Shown here piece after piece: positions 25,264 to 34,389 of a stretch of 64,000 nt of DNA. The position numbers and the translations under genes are program-made. Numbering within the stretch: the stretch's first letter is position 1; each line of letters begins with the position of its first letter. The stretch covers positions 4,156,001 to 4,220,000 of the forward strand of contig NZ_CP026031.1 of the NCBI RefSeq assembly GCF_003726095.1. Reading direction: 5' to 3'. The DNA is from Niallia circulans (GTDB lineage: Bacteria; Bacillota; Bacilli; Bacillales; Cytobacillaceae). The notes under the pieces are model-generated. The model saw nothing but the letters and a program-made list of their open reading frames with translations. It ran no database searches and was not told the DNA's origin.

Positions 25264-26592
25264 ATGCAATCAAGAATTTCTTTTTCAACTTATGCTCTAA
25301 TTGGGACGATGCTTTTTGGTATGTTTTTTGGAGCGGGAAATTTAATTTTTCCTATTCAGCTTGGACAGCTTGCGGGAACAAACTTTTGGCTTGCGCTAGC
25401 AGGCTTTTTAGTAACGGCGATTGGGCTTCCTTTTCTCGGTATATTAGCAATTGGATTATCAGGAAGCAATGGTCTGCGCGAGCTTTCAAGTCGCGTTCAT
25501 CCAGTATTCGGATTTCTCTTTTCGTTATTTCTATATTTAACGATTGGTCCATTCTTTGCTATTCCACGTACAGCGACAGTTCCATTTGCAATAGGGATTG
25601 AGCCGTTTGTCGCGAATAGCCATATTGCTTTATTTTTAGCTATTTTTAGTTTTCTTTTCTTTTTACTGGTTTACTATTTTTCCTTAAATCCGGCAAAGAT
25701 TATGGATGTGATCGGGAAATATCTGACTCCTGCTTTTCTGCTGTTTTTATTTTTATTAATAATAGTAAGTATTGTTCGCCCGATGGGGAGCTTTCAAGAG
25801 CCACAGGGAGCATATCTAAATAATGCTTTTATGACAGGGTTTAAAGAAGGATATAACACCATGGATGCTCTAGCATCTCTTGCCTTTGGGATAGTGGTGA
25901 TTAATGCTATCAAAGGGAAGGGAATTATGGACGTAAAGAGTATTGCAAAAACGACATGGAAATCAGGAATATTTGCCATGCTGCTAATGATGCTTATCTA
26001 CGGATTTATCACTTATATGGGTTCTTCTAGTGTACAAGCTGTAGGAACTTTTGAAAATGGCGGACTTATCTTTGCTGCAGTAGCTAAGCATTATTTTGGT
26101 CCTTTTGGCGGCATTTTGCTTGCGGTTATCATTGTGCTTGCCTGTTTAAAAACAAGTATTGGATTAATAACGTCTTGTAGTGAATTTTTTCATGAAGTAT
26201 TTCCGAAGATTGGCTATAAGACTTTTGTGCTTAGTCTATGTGTTGTTTCTTTCTTATTTGCCAATTTAGGCTTAAATAAAATTATACTATTTGCAGTACC
26301 TGTGCTCATGTTCTTATACCCTTTAGCAATTGTGCTTATCATACTTGCTCTTTTTTCGCGATTATTCAAAGGCAAGCAAAGTGTGTACCTAATGGCAATG
26401 GTGCTAACATTCTTTGTAAGTATATTGGATGGCTATCAAGCACTTGTAAAAAGCATCCCAGAAGCTAAGCTTGGCTTTTTTGAGGAGATTGGGCATTTTT
26501 ACGAGAATATTCTCCCCTTTTACGAAATAGGGTTAGGCTGGATTTTACCTGCCCTTATTGGTACGGTGATTGGATATTTCATTCGTAAATAG
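25264..26592 (+). CDS. brnQ: Branched-chain amino acid transport system II carrier protein
   Basis: 442-residue LIVCS-family secondary transporter with 12 helices that takes up Ile, Leu and Val with Na+ or H+. Diagnostic are MLFGMFFGAGNLIFPIQLG at the N-terminus, FLYLTIGPFFAIPRTATV, and the middle segment EGYNTMDALASLAFGIVVIN. AAAGGAG precedes the ATG. No T-box or CodY box is evident in the 106 bp upstream. Confidence 0.93.
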   Translation: MQSRISFSTYALIGTMLFGMFFGAGNLIFPIQLGQLAGTNFWLALAGFLVTAIGLPFLGILAIGLSGSNGLRELSSRVHPVFGFLFSLFLYLTIGPFFAIPRTATVPFAIGIEPFVANSHIALFLAIFSFLFFLLVYYFSLNPAKIMDVIGKYLTPAFLLFLFLLIIVSIVRPMGSFQEPQGAYLNNAFMTGFKEGYNTMDALASLAFGIVVINAIKGKGIMDVKSIAKTTWKSGIFAMLLMMLIYGFITYMGSSSVQAVGTFENGGLIFAAVAKHYFGPFGGILLAVIIVLACLKTSIGLITSCSEFFHEVFPKIGYKTFVLSLCVVSFLFANLGLNKIILFAVPVLMFLYPLAIVLIILALFSRLFKGKQSVYLMAMVLTFFVSILDGYQALVKSIPEAKLGFFEEIGHFYENILPFYEIGLGWILPALIGTVIGYFIRK

Positions 26593-26602
26593 TACGTAGA
26601 GG

Positions 26603-26650
26603 GACGGTTCTCCTGCATTCCATAGAGGAATCGGGAGAACCGTCTTTTTT
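26603..26650 (+). terminator. Terminator after brnQ (member of GAGGGAC repeat family)
   Basis: Perfect 11-bp inverted repeat (26603-26613 with 26634-26644) and a T run. The AGAGGGACGGTTCTCC arm resembles other copies at 27625, 28581 and 30244. Confidence 0.85.
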
Positions 26651-26688
26651 GTTTAGTAGTCAATAAATCAAAGAAATTAAGGGCTGAT

Positions 26689-27597
26689 TCAATATTGATT
26701 TATCATCTGCTGAATTCTCCTTTTTATTTCCTTTCTTATGTCTGTGGGTTCGATTACTTCTAAATAATTTCCATAGGATAATAGGTAGCTGTATAACCAT
26801 TCCCCTTTTATATGAGAGGTGGAAATGATATGATAACCATCCTTTTCTTTGGAAATATCCTTTTCCTCAAATTCATCATAAATCCGATAACTGGCTCTGG
26901 AACTAATTTTGAGCACTAAGTCTGCCCATTCTAAATAATCCCCATCCAAAGAATCATTTAAAAGTAATTCTTCCGTTTTTTTTATGTTGTCATAAATTTC
27001 ATTAGTTAAAGCTATATTAGACATACGGTTTATTTTAAAAGTTCTATTCGCCGATTTTTCTAGGCAAAAACCTTCTAAATACCAGGCTTTATCCTTAAAC
27101 AATAATTTTTCTGCAAGAATTCGCCGTAAGCTCTTTTCCCCATTCGAATTGATATAGTGAAAAGAGAGGACATGACGCTCTAGAATGGCTTGTCTAAAAA
27201 GAGAGAAGTATTCCTTTCTTTTTGTATCACTGCCCCATGCTGAAAAATCTACCTCAATCCACTTAGTTTCGCTTTTTTGAAATAGATGACTTAGTTTCGC
27301 TAAAATATCGCTTGTATCTGGATAATTAGTGGCAGATAGACTTTGCAGGGAAAATAGTATTTCATCCTGCTCTTTGTCTAAAAGGAGTGATTTGTTGAGT
27401 ACAAACTGATCCATCAAGGTAATTCCGCCTCCTTTACCTTGCATTGTATAAATAGGAATGCCAGACTCCGTAAGGACTTCAATATCGCGGTATATAGTTC
27501 GCACAGAAACTTCAAGTTTATCGGCTAGTTCGTTAGCCGTGATCATTTTTCTTTCTAGCAAAATATAGATAATTTGAAACAGTCTACTTATTTTCAT
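26689..27597 (-). CDS. YafY-type HTH / WYL-domain transcriptional regulator
   Basis: 302-residue regulator. The N-terminal DeoR-like HTH (about 1-55) has ITANELADKLEVSVRTIYRDIEVL. The middle WYL domain (about 120-200) contains FHYINSNGEKSLRRILAEKL with KAWYLEGFC, and a WCX-like C-terminus follows. Such proteins sense a small ligand or nucleic acid. Start placed at 27597 behind AAGGAGG; the upstream extension to 27657 runs through a dispersed repeat and has no ribosome binding site. Confidence 0.87.
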   Translation of the reverse strand: MKISRLFQIIYILLERKMITANELADKLEVSVRTIYRDIEVLTESGIPIYTMQGKGGGITLMDQFVLNKSLLLDKEQDEILFSLQSLSATNYPDTSDILAKLSHLFQKSETKWIEVDFSAWGSDTKRKEYFSLFRQAILERHVLSFHYINSNGEKSLRRILAEKLLFKDKAWYLEGFCLEKSANRTFKINRMSNIALTNEIYDNIKKTEELLLNDSLDGDYLEWADLVLKISSRASYRIYDEFEEKDISKEKDGYHIISTSHIKGEWLYSYLLSYGNYLEVIEPTDIRKEIKRRIQQMINQY

Positions 27598-27624
27598 GGA
27601 AAGCCTCCTTATTTGAGGAATATA

Positions 27625-27652
27625 AGAGAAACAGAAGAACTGTCCCTCTGTC
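27625..27652. repeat. Dispersed GAGGGAC-family repeat (half copy)
   Basis: Minus-strand reading begins GACAGAGGGACAGTTCTTCT, closely like the arms of the palindromic copies at 26599 and 30244. Single arm only. Confidence 0.5.
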
Positions 27653-27734
27653 ACCATTTTAATGGTGGTTTATCTAATTGAGCTTCTATTCCTAATTCTT
27701 CGGCTGCTGTTAATAAAGGGAATTTACCTTCTAG
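27651..27734 (-). pseudogene. Possible C-terminal gene remnant
   Basis: The minus strand reads about 27 codons ending LDKPPLKW and TGA, preceded by EGKFPLLTAAEELGIEA. This has protein-like composition but no start and a stop just upstream. It may be the surviving tail of a deleted gene. Parent family not recognised. Confidence 0.3.
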
Positions 27735-27895
27735 CGTTTATCCTATATATAACGGCTAGGTAGAATAAAATTATACTAAGTGTATCATCCAAAGAAAAGA
27801 GAAGCGAGAAGTGGTATCAAAATATGACATACTGTTGTCAGGTTAATTGGATTATACTAAAGAATAAGAATAATTTATTTAAAGAGGATGGTTTG

Positions 27896-28453
27896 ATGGA
27901 AACTAGATGTGCCTGGGCAAATTCCAGTGATTTAATGCGAGAATATCATGATAAAGAGTGGTGTATTCCAAGTCATAATGATCGATATTTGTTTGAAATG
28001 CTTGTACTAGAGGGAGCACAAGCTGGATTGTCTTGGTCAATCATTTTAAAAAAGCGAGAAGCATACAAAAAGGCCTTTCATGATTTCGATTTAGAATACT
28101 GTGCAAACCTAACAGAAACAGAGTTGGAAAATATCCGAATTAATACAGAGGTTGTGAAACATCCGTTAAAGATTAAATCAGTTAAAAGCAATGCCTTAGC
28201 AATGATAGAAATACAGAAAGAATACGGAAGTTTTGCTGAATTTTTATGGTCTTATGTAGATGGAAAACCAATCATATCAAATTGGCAGTATGACAACGAA
28301 ATACCAGCGCAAACTGACCTATCAAAGAAGGTCAGCAAAGATTTGAAAAAAAGAGGATTCAAGTTTGTTGGACCCGTCACGATCTATTCCTATCTACAAG
28401 CAATTGGAATAGTCAACGATCACATAACTAGCTGTGCTTTTCATAAAGAATAA
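27896..28453 (+). CDS. tag: DNA-3-methyladenine glycosylase I
   Basis: 185-residue TAG-type base-excision enzyme that removes 3-methyladenine. Zn-binding residues typical of TAG are present: Cys in METRCAW, His in EYHDKEW, and the C-terminal pair in NDHITSCAFH. LFEMLVLEGAQAGLSWSIILKKR is the family core. Start at 27896 behind AAAGAGGA; the ORF extends 24 codons upstream without support. Monocistronic. Confidence 0.92.
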   Translation: METRCAWANSSDLMREYHDKEWCIPSHNDRYLFEMLVLEGAQAGLSWSIILKKREAYKKAFHDFDLEYCANLTETELENIRINTEVVKHPLKIKSVKSNALAMIEIQKEYGSFAEFLWSYVDGKPIISNWQYDNEIPAQTDLSKKVSKDLKKRGFKFVGPVTIYSYLQAIGIVNDHITSCAFHKE

Positions 28454-28580
28454 AGGAAATCGAGGAAGTTCTCCTGTTTCTGAAAGTATTTCAAGCTTTT
28501 AAACAAACTGGATAGGGATCTTACAAAAAGTATATAGGGAAGCTTGACTAAACCAGCGCTTTTCTTTTAGGAAAAATATT

Positions 28581-28610
28581 CAGCAGAAAACAGAAGAATT
28601 GCCCCTCTAC
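28581..28610. repeat. Dispersed GAGGGAC-family repeat (diverged half copy)
   Basis: Contains AACAGAAGAATTGCCCCTCT, a diverged version of the arm at 27625. It lies directly ahead of the hflX promoter and may supply part of it. Confidence 0.4.
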
Positions 28611-28629
28611 TTCCCATTTATGGTATAAT
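28599..28629 (+). promoter_or_regulatory. Promoter of the hflX leader
   Basis: -10 TATAAT at 28624-28629 with a weak -35 (TTGCCC, 28599-28604, spacer 19). Transcription would start near 28636, giving a leader of about 345 nt before hflX. Confidence 0.5.
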
Positions 28630-28663
28630 AATGTTAATTAGATGAATGGAGGGTTGCTTTAAG

Positions 28664-28699
28664 ATGTGGAATTCTATCTCGATTGTATACTTTATGTAA
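28664..28699 (+). CDS. 11-residue leader ORF in the hflX 5' region
   Basis: ATG at 28664 reads MWNSISIVYFM then TAA. GGAGGG at 28648-28653 is an excellent ribosome binding site. It lies upstream of a terminator/antiterminator switch, the layout of ribosome-mediated attenuators of antibiotic-response genes. Coding role inferred from position and initiation signal. Confidence 0.6.
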   Translation: MWNSISIVYFM

Positions 28700-28726
28700 C
28701 TAATTTTATAGTACTTAAAGGCTCTG

Positions 28727-28958
28727 CCTGTGTGTAGAGTAATCGGGATTAGTTTGCCTATTTTTAAAAGCAACCTTTCATTAACGTTATTTATAATGAT
28801 GTGGTGTAAAAGGGGAGAATTATGCTCTCTTTTTATTAAAATGGAATAATATTTTCTTTAGAAACCCATTTTAGGCTTAGGGTTTACTTTAAATAAATAC
28901 TATTCCTCTTTCTTATTCCGATTGCTTCACACACAGGTGACCACCTGTGTGTTTTTTT
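28727..28958 (+). promoter_or_regulatory. hflX transcription attenuator (antiterminator and terminator)
   Basis: The terminator stem CACACAGGT (28930-28938) / ACCTGTGTG (28943-28951) is followed by seven T. CCTGTGTGT at 28727-28735, just after the leader ORF, is identical to the terminator's 3' arm and can pair perfectly (9 bp) with ACACACAGG at 28929-28937, which would prevent the terminator. That upstream strand sits in the loop of a small CTCT/AGAG hairpin (28722-28739). A further 10-bp hairpin (28808-28817 with 28825-28834) lies between. Confidence 0.75.
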
Positions 28959-28981
28959 ATGAACAGAATGGAGGAACAGGA

Positions 28982-30238
28982 ATGGAAGGAAAACAAAAAG
29001 CGATAGTAGTAGGCGTTCATTATGATCAGAAAGAAGACTTTGCTAATTCAATGGAAGAGCTAATTCAATTGGCAGAAGCTTGTGATATAGAAGTAGTGGG
29101 AGAGATAACGCAGAAGTTGGATCGGGTTCATTCTGCACACTATATTGGGAAAGGGAAACTGCAGGAGTTAACTGCATTGCTTGCGGAGAAGGACGTACAG
29201 GCTGTTCTTTTCAATGATGAGCTGTCTCCTTCCCAAGTTCGTAATTTAGAGGAAGCAACAGATTGCCGAATCATTGACAGGACAGTATTGATTTTAGATA
29301 TATTTGCTCAAAGAGCGAAGACAAAAGAAGCGATGCTCCAAGTTGAAATCGCAAAATTGCAATATATGCTGCCTCGATTAGCTGGTTTAGGAGAATCACT
29401 AGGTCGTCAGGGAGGAGGATCTGGCCTTATAAATAGAGGGTCAGGGGAAACGAAGCTTGAATTGGATCGAAGACGGATTGAAGACAGAATTAGTCGCTTG
29501 CATAAAGAATTAGATACGCTTGTGGTCCAACGTAAAAACCAGCGAAAGATGCGAAAAAAGAAAGAGTTGCCAAGTATTGCACTCGTTGGCTATACGAATG
29601 CTGGGAAGTCGACTTTAATGAATGTGCTGCTTGAAAAATATCATGCTGCAACAGAGAAAATGGTGTTTGAAAAGAATATGCTCTTCGCAACCCTTGAAAC
29701 ATCAGTGCGCAATATTACATTACCAAATAATAAATCCTTTTTATTAACAGATACAGTTGGGTTTATTAGTAAATTACCGCACCAATTAGTAAAAGCATTC
29801 AGGTCGACCTTGGAGGAAGTGGCGGAAGCTGATTTGCTTATTCATGTCGTTGACTACTCTAATCCAAATTATCAAGAGCAAATCAATGTGACTAATAAGA
29901 CTTTAAAAGAACTTAACGCGGAAAATATCCCAGCTATCTATGCTTTTAATAAGATAGATTTAGCAGCAGGAGATACATCGATGGCAGGAACAGATGGAGT
30001 TTACCTTTCCGCTAAAAAGCAAATAGGAATAAATGAACTAGTGGAAGCTATTTCTAAAAATGTCTTTAAGCAGTATATTTCCTGTGAAATGACTATCCCG
30101 TATGATAAAGGGAATGTACTATCCTATTTGACGGAAAAGGCAAATATCCTTTCAACAGAATATAAGGAAGAAGGCATATTCCTATCCATCGAATGCAAAG
30201 AAGAAGACTATAATCGTTATCGAGAATATGTAATATAA
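28982..30238 (+). CDS. hflX: Ribosome-associated GTPase HflX
   Basis: 418-residue GTPase that splits or rescues stalled ribosomes; some Firmicute homologues confer macrolide/lincosamide resistance. An N-terminal glycine-rich HflX domain (GGGSGLINRGSGETKLELD) and coiled coil precede the G domain: G1 GYTNAGKS (203-210), G3 DTVGF, G4 NKID, G5 SAKK. Start 28982 behind GGAGG is preferred; the ORF to 28922 would run through the terminator hairpin. Expression is probably controlled by the upstream attenuator. Confidence 0.93.
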   Translation: MEGKQKAIVVGVHYDQKEDFANSMEELIQLAEACDIEVVGEITQKLDRVHSAHYIGKGKLQELTALLAEKDVQAVLFNDELSPSQVRNLEEATDCRIIDRTVLILDIFAQRAKTKEAMLQVEIAKLQYMLPRLAGLGESLGRQGGGSGLINRGSGETKLELDRRRIEDRISRLHKELDTLVVQRKNQRKMRKKKELPSIALVGYTNAGKSTLMNVLLEKYHAATEKMVFEKNMLFATLETSVRNITLPNNKSFLLTDTVGFISKLPHQLVKAFRSTLEEVAEADLLIHVVDYSNPNYQEQINVTNKTLKELNAENIPAIYAFNKIDLAAGDTSMAGTDGVYLSAKKQIGINELVEAISKNVFKQYISCEMTIPYDKGNVLSYLTEKANILSTEYKEEGIFLSIECKEEDYNRYREYVI

Positions 30239-30243
30239 AATAC

Positions 30244-30302
30244 GCAGAGGGACGTTCTACGCTTCTATTTTGAAAAAGAAAGCGCAAGAGCCGTCCCTCT
30301 GC
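30244..30302. terminator. Convergent terminator built from a GAGGGAC-family repeat
   Basis: Arms GCAGAGGGACG (30244-30254) and CGTCCCTCTGC (30292-30302) form a perfect 11-bp stem between hflX and the minus-strand gene at 30303. Confidence 0.65.
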
Positions 30303-31427
30303 TCATTCTACATCCTGCAAGTACATAGAAAAATCTGCTGCCTCTCCGTTTACTATTAAGGATCCATCATCGGTGAAACGGGGCATGACTAGGCGTTCTT
30401 TTATATTATTAAATATGGGTAGTTCCTTTAAATTTTCCGTTTCTAATTGATATAGTTTAACTGTATCTGTATTTTTTTCCACTACACTTAATGCAACGTA
30501 ATTTTTATAGACAGCATAAGTAGTAAAGGGTGGTGTGGGGATTTCATGAAATACTCCATTAGTGAGATCGATATACCCTAAAATAGATGGGCTCTCATCC
30601 TCATTTGAAAAAGCTGCATATATTTTATTATTTATTAAAGTAACGTTTTCCGCTGCTTTATAGGGAACGCTATAATTCCCAACTTGTTTTAGGTTGGTTA
30701 GATTATAGACAAAAAACTCCGTTTTATTTCTGTTATTTGATTTAAACTGCTCAGGAATAACAAGTAAATTACGATCTAAATCAGCTTTGCTGTTTCTGGC
30801 AATTCCCGTGAAACCATGAATGCTAGTTTCCTTAAATGTTGATAAATTTAACTGCTTATATCCAGAAGTATCATCATAAATTAATGTATTTCCTTTCAAT
30901 TGAACATCTCCTATAATGTCCTTTTTATATTCTTTCTGTGAGAGTGTTTTTCGATTTTTAATAAAAAGCTTATTATTTTTTTCTCCCCACACAAGCCAAT
31001 GCGCATTTGCTGTCAGTGCATATATATCAATGTTTGCACCAGATTCGACAAGTACTTGCTGTGAGTGCGATGTGAGGGAATAAGAATAAATGCTTTTTTT
31101 ATCAGCATAAATCAATTCGTTCGTTTCCTTTATATAGAAAGAATGGATTAAAGATGAATAATCAACATTTGGTATAGTTACTTTTTCCATCGGTGTATGA
31201 AAAGAAGAGTGTGTTGAAAGCCGGTTTACTAGAGAAGGACTAATTAAAATAAGGAGAAGACTAATAATGGCAACTACACTGCATATTGGACGGAATATTC
31301 GTTTTCTCTGACTAATGTTTTGCATTTGCTGGTTTGCATTTCGTAAAATCCTTTGTTTGTTTTCTTCGGAAAGGGTGATATCCGCTGGGATTATTTCATC
31401 AAATAATTGTTTAATGTTCTTTGGCAC
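30303..31427 (-). CDS. Putative membrane-bound anti-sigma factor with beta-propeller-like ectodomain
   Basis: 374 residues: about 60 cytoplasmic residues, one TM helix (about 47-67), then some 300 extracytoplasmic residues of repeated beta type (KSIYSYSLTSHSQ, KNRKTLSQKEY, YKNYVALSVVEK). It overlaps the upstream ECF sigma gene by 17 nt, so it is most likely its anti-sigma factor, with the outer domain as sensor. No classical zinc-finger (HxxxCxxC) motif is seen. Confidence 0.7.
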   Translation of the reverse strand: MPKNIKQLFDEIIPADITLSEENKQRILRNANQQMQNISQRKRIFRPICSVVAIISLLLILISPSLVNRLSTHSSFHTPMEKVTIPNVDYSSLIHSFYIKETNELIYADKKSIYSYSLTSHSQQVLVESGANIDIYALTANAHWLVWGEKNNKLFIKNRKTLSQKEYKKDIIGDVQLKGNTLIYDDTSGYKQLNLSTFKETSIHGFTGIARNSKADLDRNLLVIPEQFKSNNRNKTEFFVYNLTNLKQVGNYSVPYKAAENVTLINNKIYAAFSNEDESPSILGYIDLTNGVFHEIPTPPFTTYAVYKNYVALSVVEKNTDTVKLYQLETENLKELPIFNNIKERLVMPRFTDDGSLIVNGEAADFSMYLQDVE

Positions 31428-31944
31428 GATTTATCTCCTCCTCACTCATTGTTAGTTGTGCTTTCTTCCGTCCTCTCGCTAGTCTAGTTTTAACCGTATT
31501 GCTGGAACAGTTTAATATCTCGCTGATTTCCTGTGTAGATAATTCACCATAGTAATATAACCATAAGACTTCCTTATACTTTATTGGTAGTTTATTAAGT
31601 AAGTCGGCAAGATAATTTTTACTTTCCTGTTTTAAATAGGCTTCTTCGGGTGTTTCTTTATGGATCAGAAAAGTGTTCTTAATCTTCGAAACTTCGACTT
31701 TTCGAAAAGCCCAGCTTTTAAAGTAGTTTCGGCATTCATTTACCGTTATACGATATAAATATGTTTTCACACTAGATCGACCTTCAAATTGATCAAGCTG
31801 CAAATAATAACGAATAAACACATCCTGCACAATGTCCTCTGCTTTTTCCCTATCTTTCACAAGGGCGTAGGCAAGTCGGGATAAATAATGACCATATGTA
31901 TCCATCGCGTTTGTAAGCAATTTATCTCTTTCTTGCTTCTCCAC
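31411..31944 (-). CDS. ECF-type RNA polymerase sigma factor
   Basis: 177-residue ECF sigma. Region 2 has AEDIVQDVFIRYYLQLDQFEG and KTYLYRITVNECRNYFKSW. Region 4 has LPIKYKEVLWLYYYGELSTQEISEIL with SSNTVKTRLARGRKK. GTG start behind AAAGGAGAGG. Co-transcribed with the downstream membrane protein and preceded by an ECF-like promoter, so probably autoregulated. Confidence 0.92.
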   Translation of the reverse strand: MEKQERDKLLTNAMDTYGHYLSRLAYALVKDREKAEDIVQDVFIRYYLQLDQFEGRSSVKTYLYRITVNECRNYFKSWAFRKVEVSKIKNTFLIHKETPEEAYLKQESKNYLADLLNKLPIKYKEVLWLYYYGELSTQEISEILNCSSNTVKTRLARGRKKAQLTMSEEEINRAKEH

Positions 31945-31970
31945 AGTCCCCTCTCCTTTCTACCTACAGA

Positions 31971-31999
31971 TTAGACAAAACAAACAGACGAACGGTTTC
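31971..31999 (-). promoter_or_regulatory. Candidate ECF autoregulatory promoter
   Basis: On the minus strand GAAACC (31994-31999) is followed after 17 bp by GTCTAA (31971-31976). This resembles the GAAAC / CGTC elements of Bacillus ECF promoters, about 27 bp before the sigma gene. It matches the site before the second ECF gene at 38134. Confidence 0.55.
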
Positions 32000-32078
32000 T
32001 CTTTTTTACAAATTTATTCTAGCACTACGAAGGCAACGTCGTTCATATACTTAAAATAGAAGGAAAAAGGGGGAATCT

Positions 32079-32990
32079 ATGGAGATGAATATTCTTGATT
32101 GTATAGTTATTGGTGGTGGTCCAGCTGGAATGAGTGCTGCGCTGACACTAGGGAGAGCGAGAAGAAGTGTGGCTATCTTTGATGATGGAACGAATAGAAA
32201 TAGAGTAAGTCATGAATCACATGGCTTTCTAACAAGAGATGGAATAAGTCCACAGATGTTTAAGGAATTAGGGATGAATGATTTAATGAACTATCCGAGC
32301 ATTTTTCCCTATAAGGATACGGTAACGGAAATAGAAAAGTTAAGAGGGGCAGAAGTGTTTCTGGTTAAAACGAAAAAACATAAAGAATATTTAGCAGAGA
32401 AAATTATTTTAGCGACTGGTGTACAAGAGATTATTCCGATTCCTAATGCGAGACAATATTATGGGAAAAGCCTTTTTAGCTGCCCATACTGCGATGGCTG
32501 GGAGCTAAGAGATCAAGCTCTTCTTATTATTGCTTACACGGAAGCACAAGCATTACATATGGGAAGGTTAGTTTATAATTGGTCGAAGGATTTAGTGATA
32601 GCAACAAATGGTGCAGCGATTTCTCCAACTACAAAAGAAATATTCCTCAAGCGGAATGTTCCAATCGTTACCGAACCAATAAAGAGCTTAATAGGCGAAA
32701 ATGGGTATCTTCAGCAAGTTGTGTTTACATCAGGAAGGCAGATTGCTAGAACGGGTGGCTTCGTTTCTCCTTCTTATTATCGCTCCAATCAGTTTGTGGA
32801 GCAGCTAAGATTAGATGTCTATGAAAATGGAGTGTTAGTAACAGATGGATCAGGGAGAACATCCAAAAAAAATGTTTATGTTGCCGGAGAAACCGAAAAG
32901 GAAGGGGCATCATCCTTACTGTTTGCTGCTGCGGATGGAAGCAAAGTAGCTATAGCTGTAAATACAGATCTTATGCTGGAAAGATTTTAA
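32079..32990 (+). CDS. Thioredoxin-reductase-like FAD/NAD(P) oxidoreductase
   Basis: 303-residue flavoprotein of the TrxB-like family. FAD motif GGGPAG at 12-17, redox-active C135-C138 in CPYCDGWE, second FAD motif NVYVAGETEKEGASSLLFAAADGS. The expected NAD(P)-binding GGG motif after the CxxC is degenerate (LLIIAYTEAQALHMG), so cofactor use may differ from true TrxB. Divergent from the sigma operon. GGGGG-type ribosome binding site before the ATG. Confidence 0.87.
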   Translation: MEMNILDCIVIGGGPAGMSAALTLGRARRSVAIFDDGTNRNRVSHESHGFLTRDGISPQMFKELGMNDLMNYPSIFPYKDTVTEIEKLRGAEVFLVKTKKHKEYLAEKIILATGVQEIIPIPNARQYYGKSLFSCPYCDGWELRDQALLIIAYTEAQALHMGRLVYNWSKDLVIATNGAAISPTTKEIFLKRNVPIVTEPIKSLIGENGYLQQVVFTSGRQIARTGGFVSPSYYRSNQFVEQLRLDVYENGVLVTDGSGRTSKKNVYVAGETEKEGASSLLFAAADGSKVAIAVNTDLMLERF

Positions 32991-33063
32991 AGGAATCAAA
33001 GGGCTGGTTCTTATGCTTCTGTTGTTTAAAAAAGGGAAGTGTAATAACCTTCCCCCTGATTCT

Positions 33064-34221
33064 TTATCCTCTCGTCATTGGTAACGAATTACTGCTTTTC
33101 TTAACCAATAAATATTGAATAACATCAATGTTGCTGGCTTTAAAGGAAGCGGCACAAGCCTGCAAATACAAGTCCCACATGCGGATAAAGCATTCATCCT
33201 TTGTTTTCCTGATTTCCTCTAGGTTAGCGATAAAGTTAGCATGCCATATTTCTAATGTTTTTTGATAATGGCGACGAAGGCTTTCTAAGTCTACTAATTG
33301 GAGATTTTCAGCTGTCATATGGCTGACTAGCTCTGCGACTCCAGGGATATAGCCTCCAGGAAAAATATATTTATTGATCCAAGCATTAGTTGCGCCACCT
33401 TGTTGACGTGAAATTCCATGAATTAAGGCTGCCCCATCGTCTTTTAGCAATTGATGTACCTGGTGGAAATAGGCTTGAAGATTTTCCTTACCTACATGTT
33501 CAAACATCCCTACACTAGTGATGCGGTCAAAGTTCCTATCCTTTAAATCACGATAATCCATTAAATAGACGGTTATGCTTTCCGATAATCCTTTTTCCTT
33601 AGCTAGTTGGGTCACATAATCATACTGTTCTTGGCTCAAAGTAATGCCGGTTGCCTTCACCTGATAATCTTTAACCGCAGTAAAAATAAGATTCCCCCAT
33701 CCACAGCCAATGTCTAAGAGATGCTGGCCCGGAGATAGATTTAATTTTTTTAAAATATGATCCACCTTATTTTGCTGTGCGGTTTCTAATGTGTCTTCTG
33801 GATTTTTGAAATAGGCACAGGAATAAGTCATGGAACGGTCTAGCCATAGTTTATAAAAGTCATTGCCGATATCGTAATGATTTTGGATATCTTCTTTACT
33901 TCGCGCTTTCGTATGAGATTGTTTGGGAACAAATTTCCTAAACTTATTATTTTGCATAAAGCTAGATGCATTTTCATAGGCAGACGCAATTAAATCCTCA
34001 ATACTTCCTTTTATTTCAATCTTCCCGTTCATGTATGCTTCTCCTAAAGCTAATGATGCGTTATTATGAATGTCTTTAATACGAATAGGCTTTCTAAAAA
34101 TAAGCTCTATGGCAGGATCGCCGTTACCATAAACAGCTGATTTTCCATCCCAATAAGTAACCTTCACTGGAATGGTGAAGGAATTGCTTAGAATAGTTTT
34201 ATATATAGATTTCTCGAACAC
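33064..34221 (-). CDS. cfa: Cyclopropane-fatty-acyl-phospholipid synthase family methyltransferase
   Basis: About 385 residues; transfers a methylene group from SAM to unsaturated fatty acyl chains of membrane lipids. SAM motif I is [11 protein letters not shown]. The CFA signature [23 protein letters not shown] and downstream FPGGYIPG are present. GTG at 34221 is preferred because AAGAGGTGA lies at a good distance; a GTG at 34230 would also be in frame. Confidence 0.9.
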   Translation of the reverse strand: MFEKSIYKTILSNSFTIPVKVTYWDGKSAVYGNGDPAIELIFRKPIRIKDIHNNASLALGEAYMNGKIEIKGSIEDLIASAYENASSFMQNNKFRKFVPKQSHTKARSKEDIQNHYDIGNDFYKLWLDRSMTYSCAYFKNPEDTLETAQQNKVDHILKKLNLSPGQHLLDIGCGWGNLIFTAVKDYQVKATGITLSQEQYDYVTQLAKEKGLSESITVYLMDYRDLKDRNFDRITSVGMFEHVGKENLQAYFHQVHQLLKDDGAALIHGISRQQGGATNAWINKYIFPGGYIPGVAELVSHMTAENLQLVDLESLRRHYQKTLEIWHANFIANLEEIRKTKDECFIRMWDLYLQACAASFKASNIDVIQYLLVKKSSNSLPMTRG

Positions 34222-34389
34222 ACCATTCACCTCTTACTCTTATGTTATATGTATAATTTTACCTCTATTCCATGAAATATGTGTTCGATATGCTCAAACG
34301 AGAAAATGGACATTTATAAGGGAAATTATCCCCATATAAGAGTGAAAATGGTAAAATAGAGACGAGCATCATGATAGGAAAGAGGTGGA

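Noticed and set aside
28922..28981. N-terminal extension of HflX
   Set aside because: The frame is open but would encode the terminator hairpin; GGAGG directly precedes the ATG at 28982.
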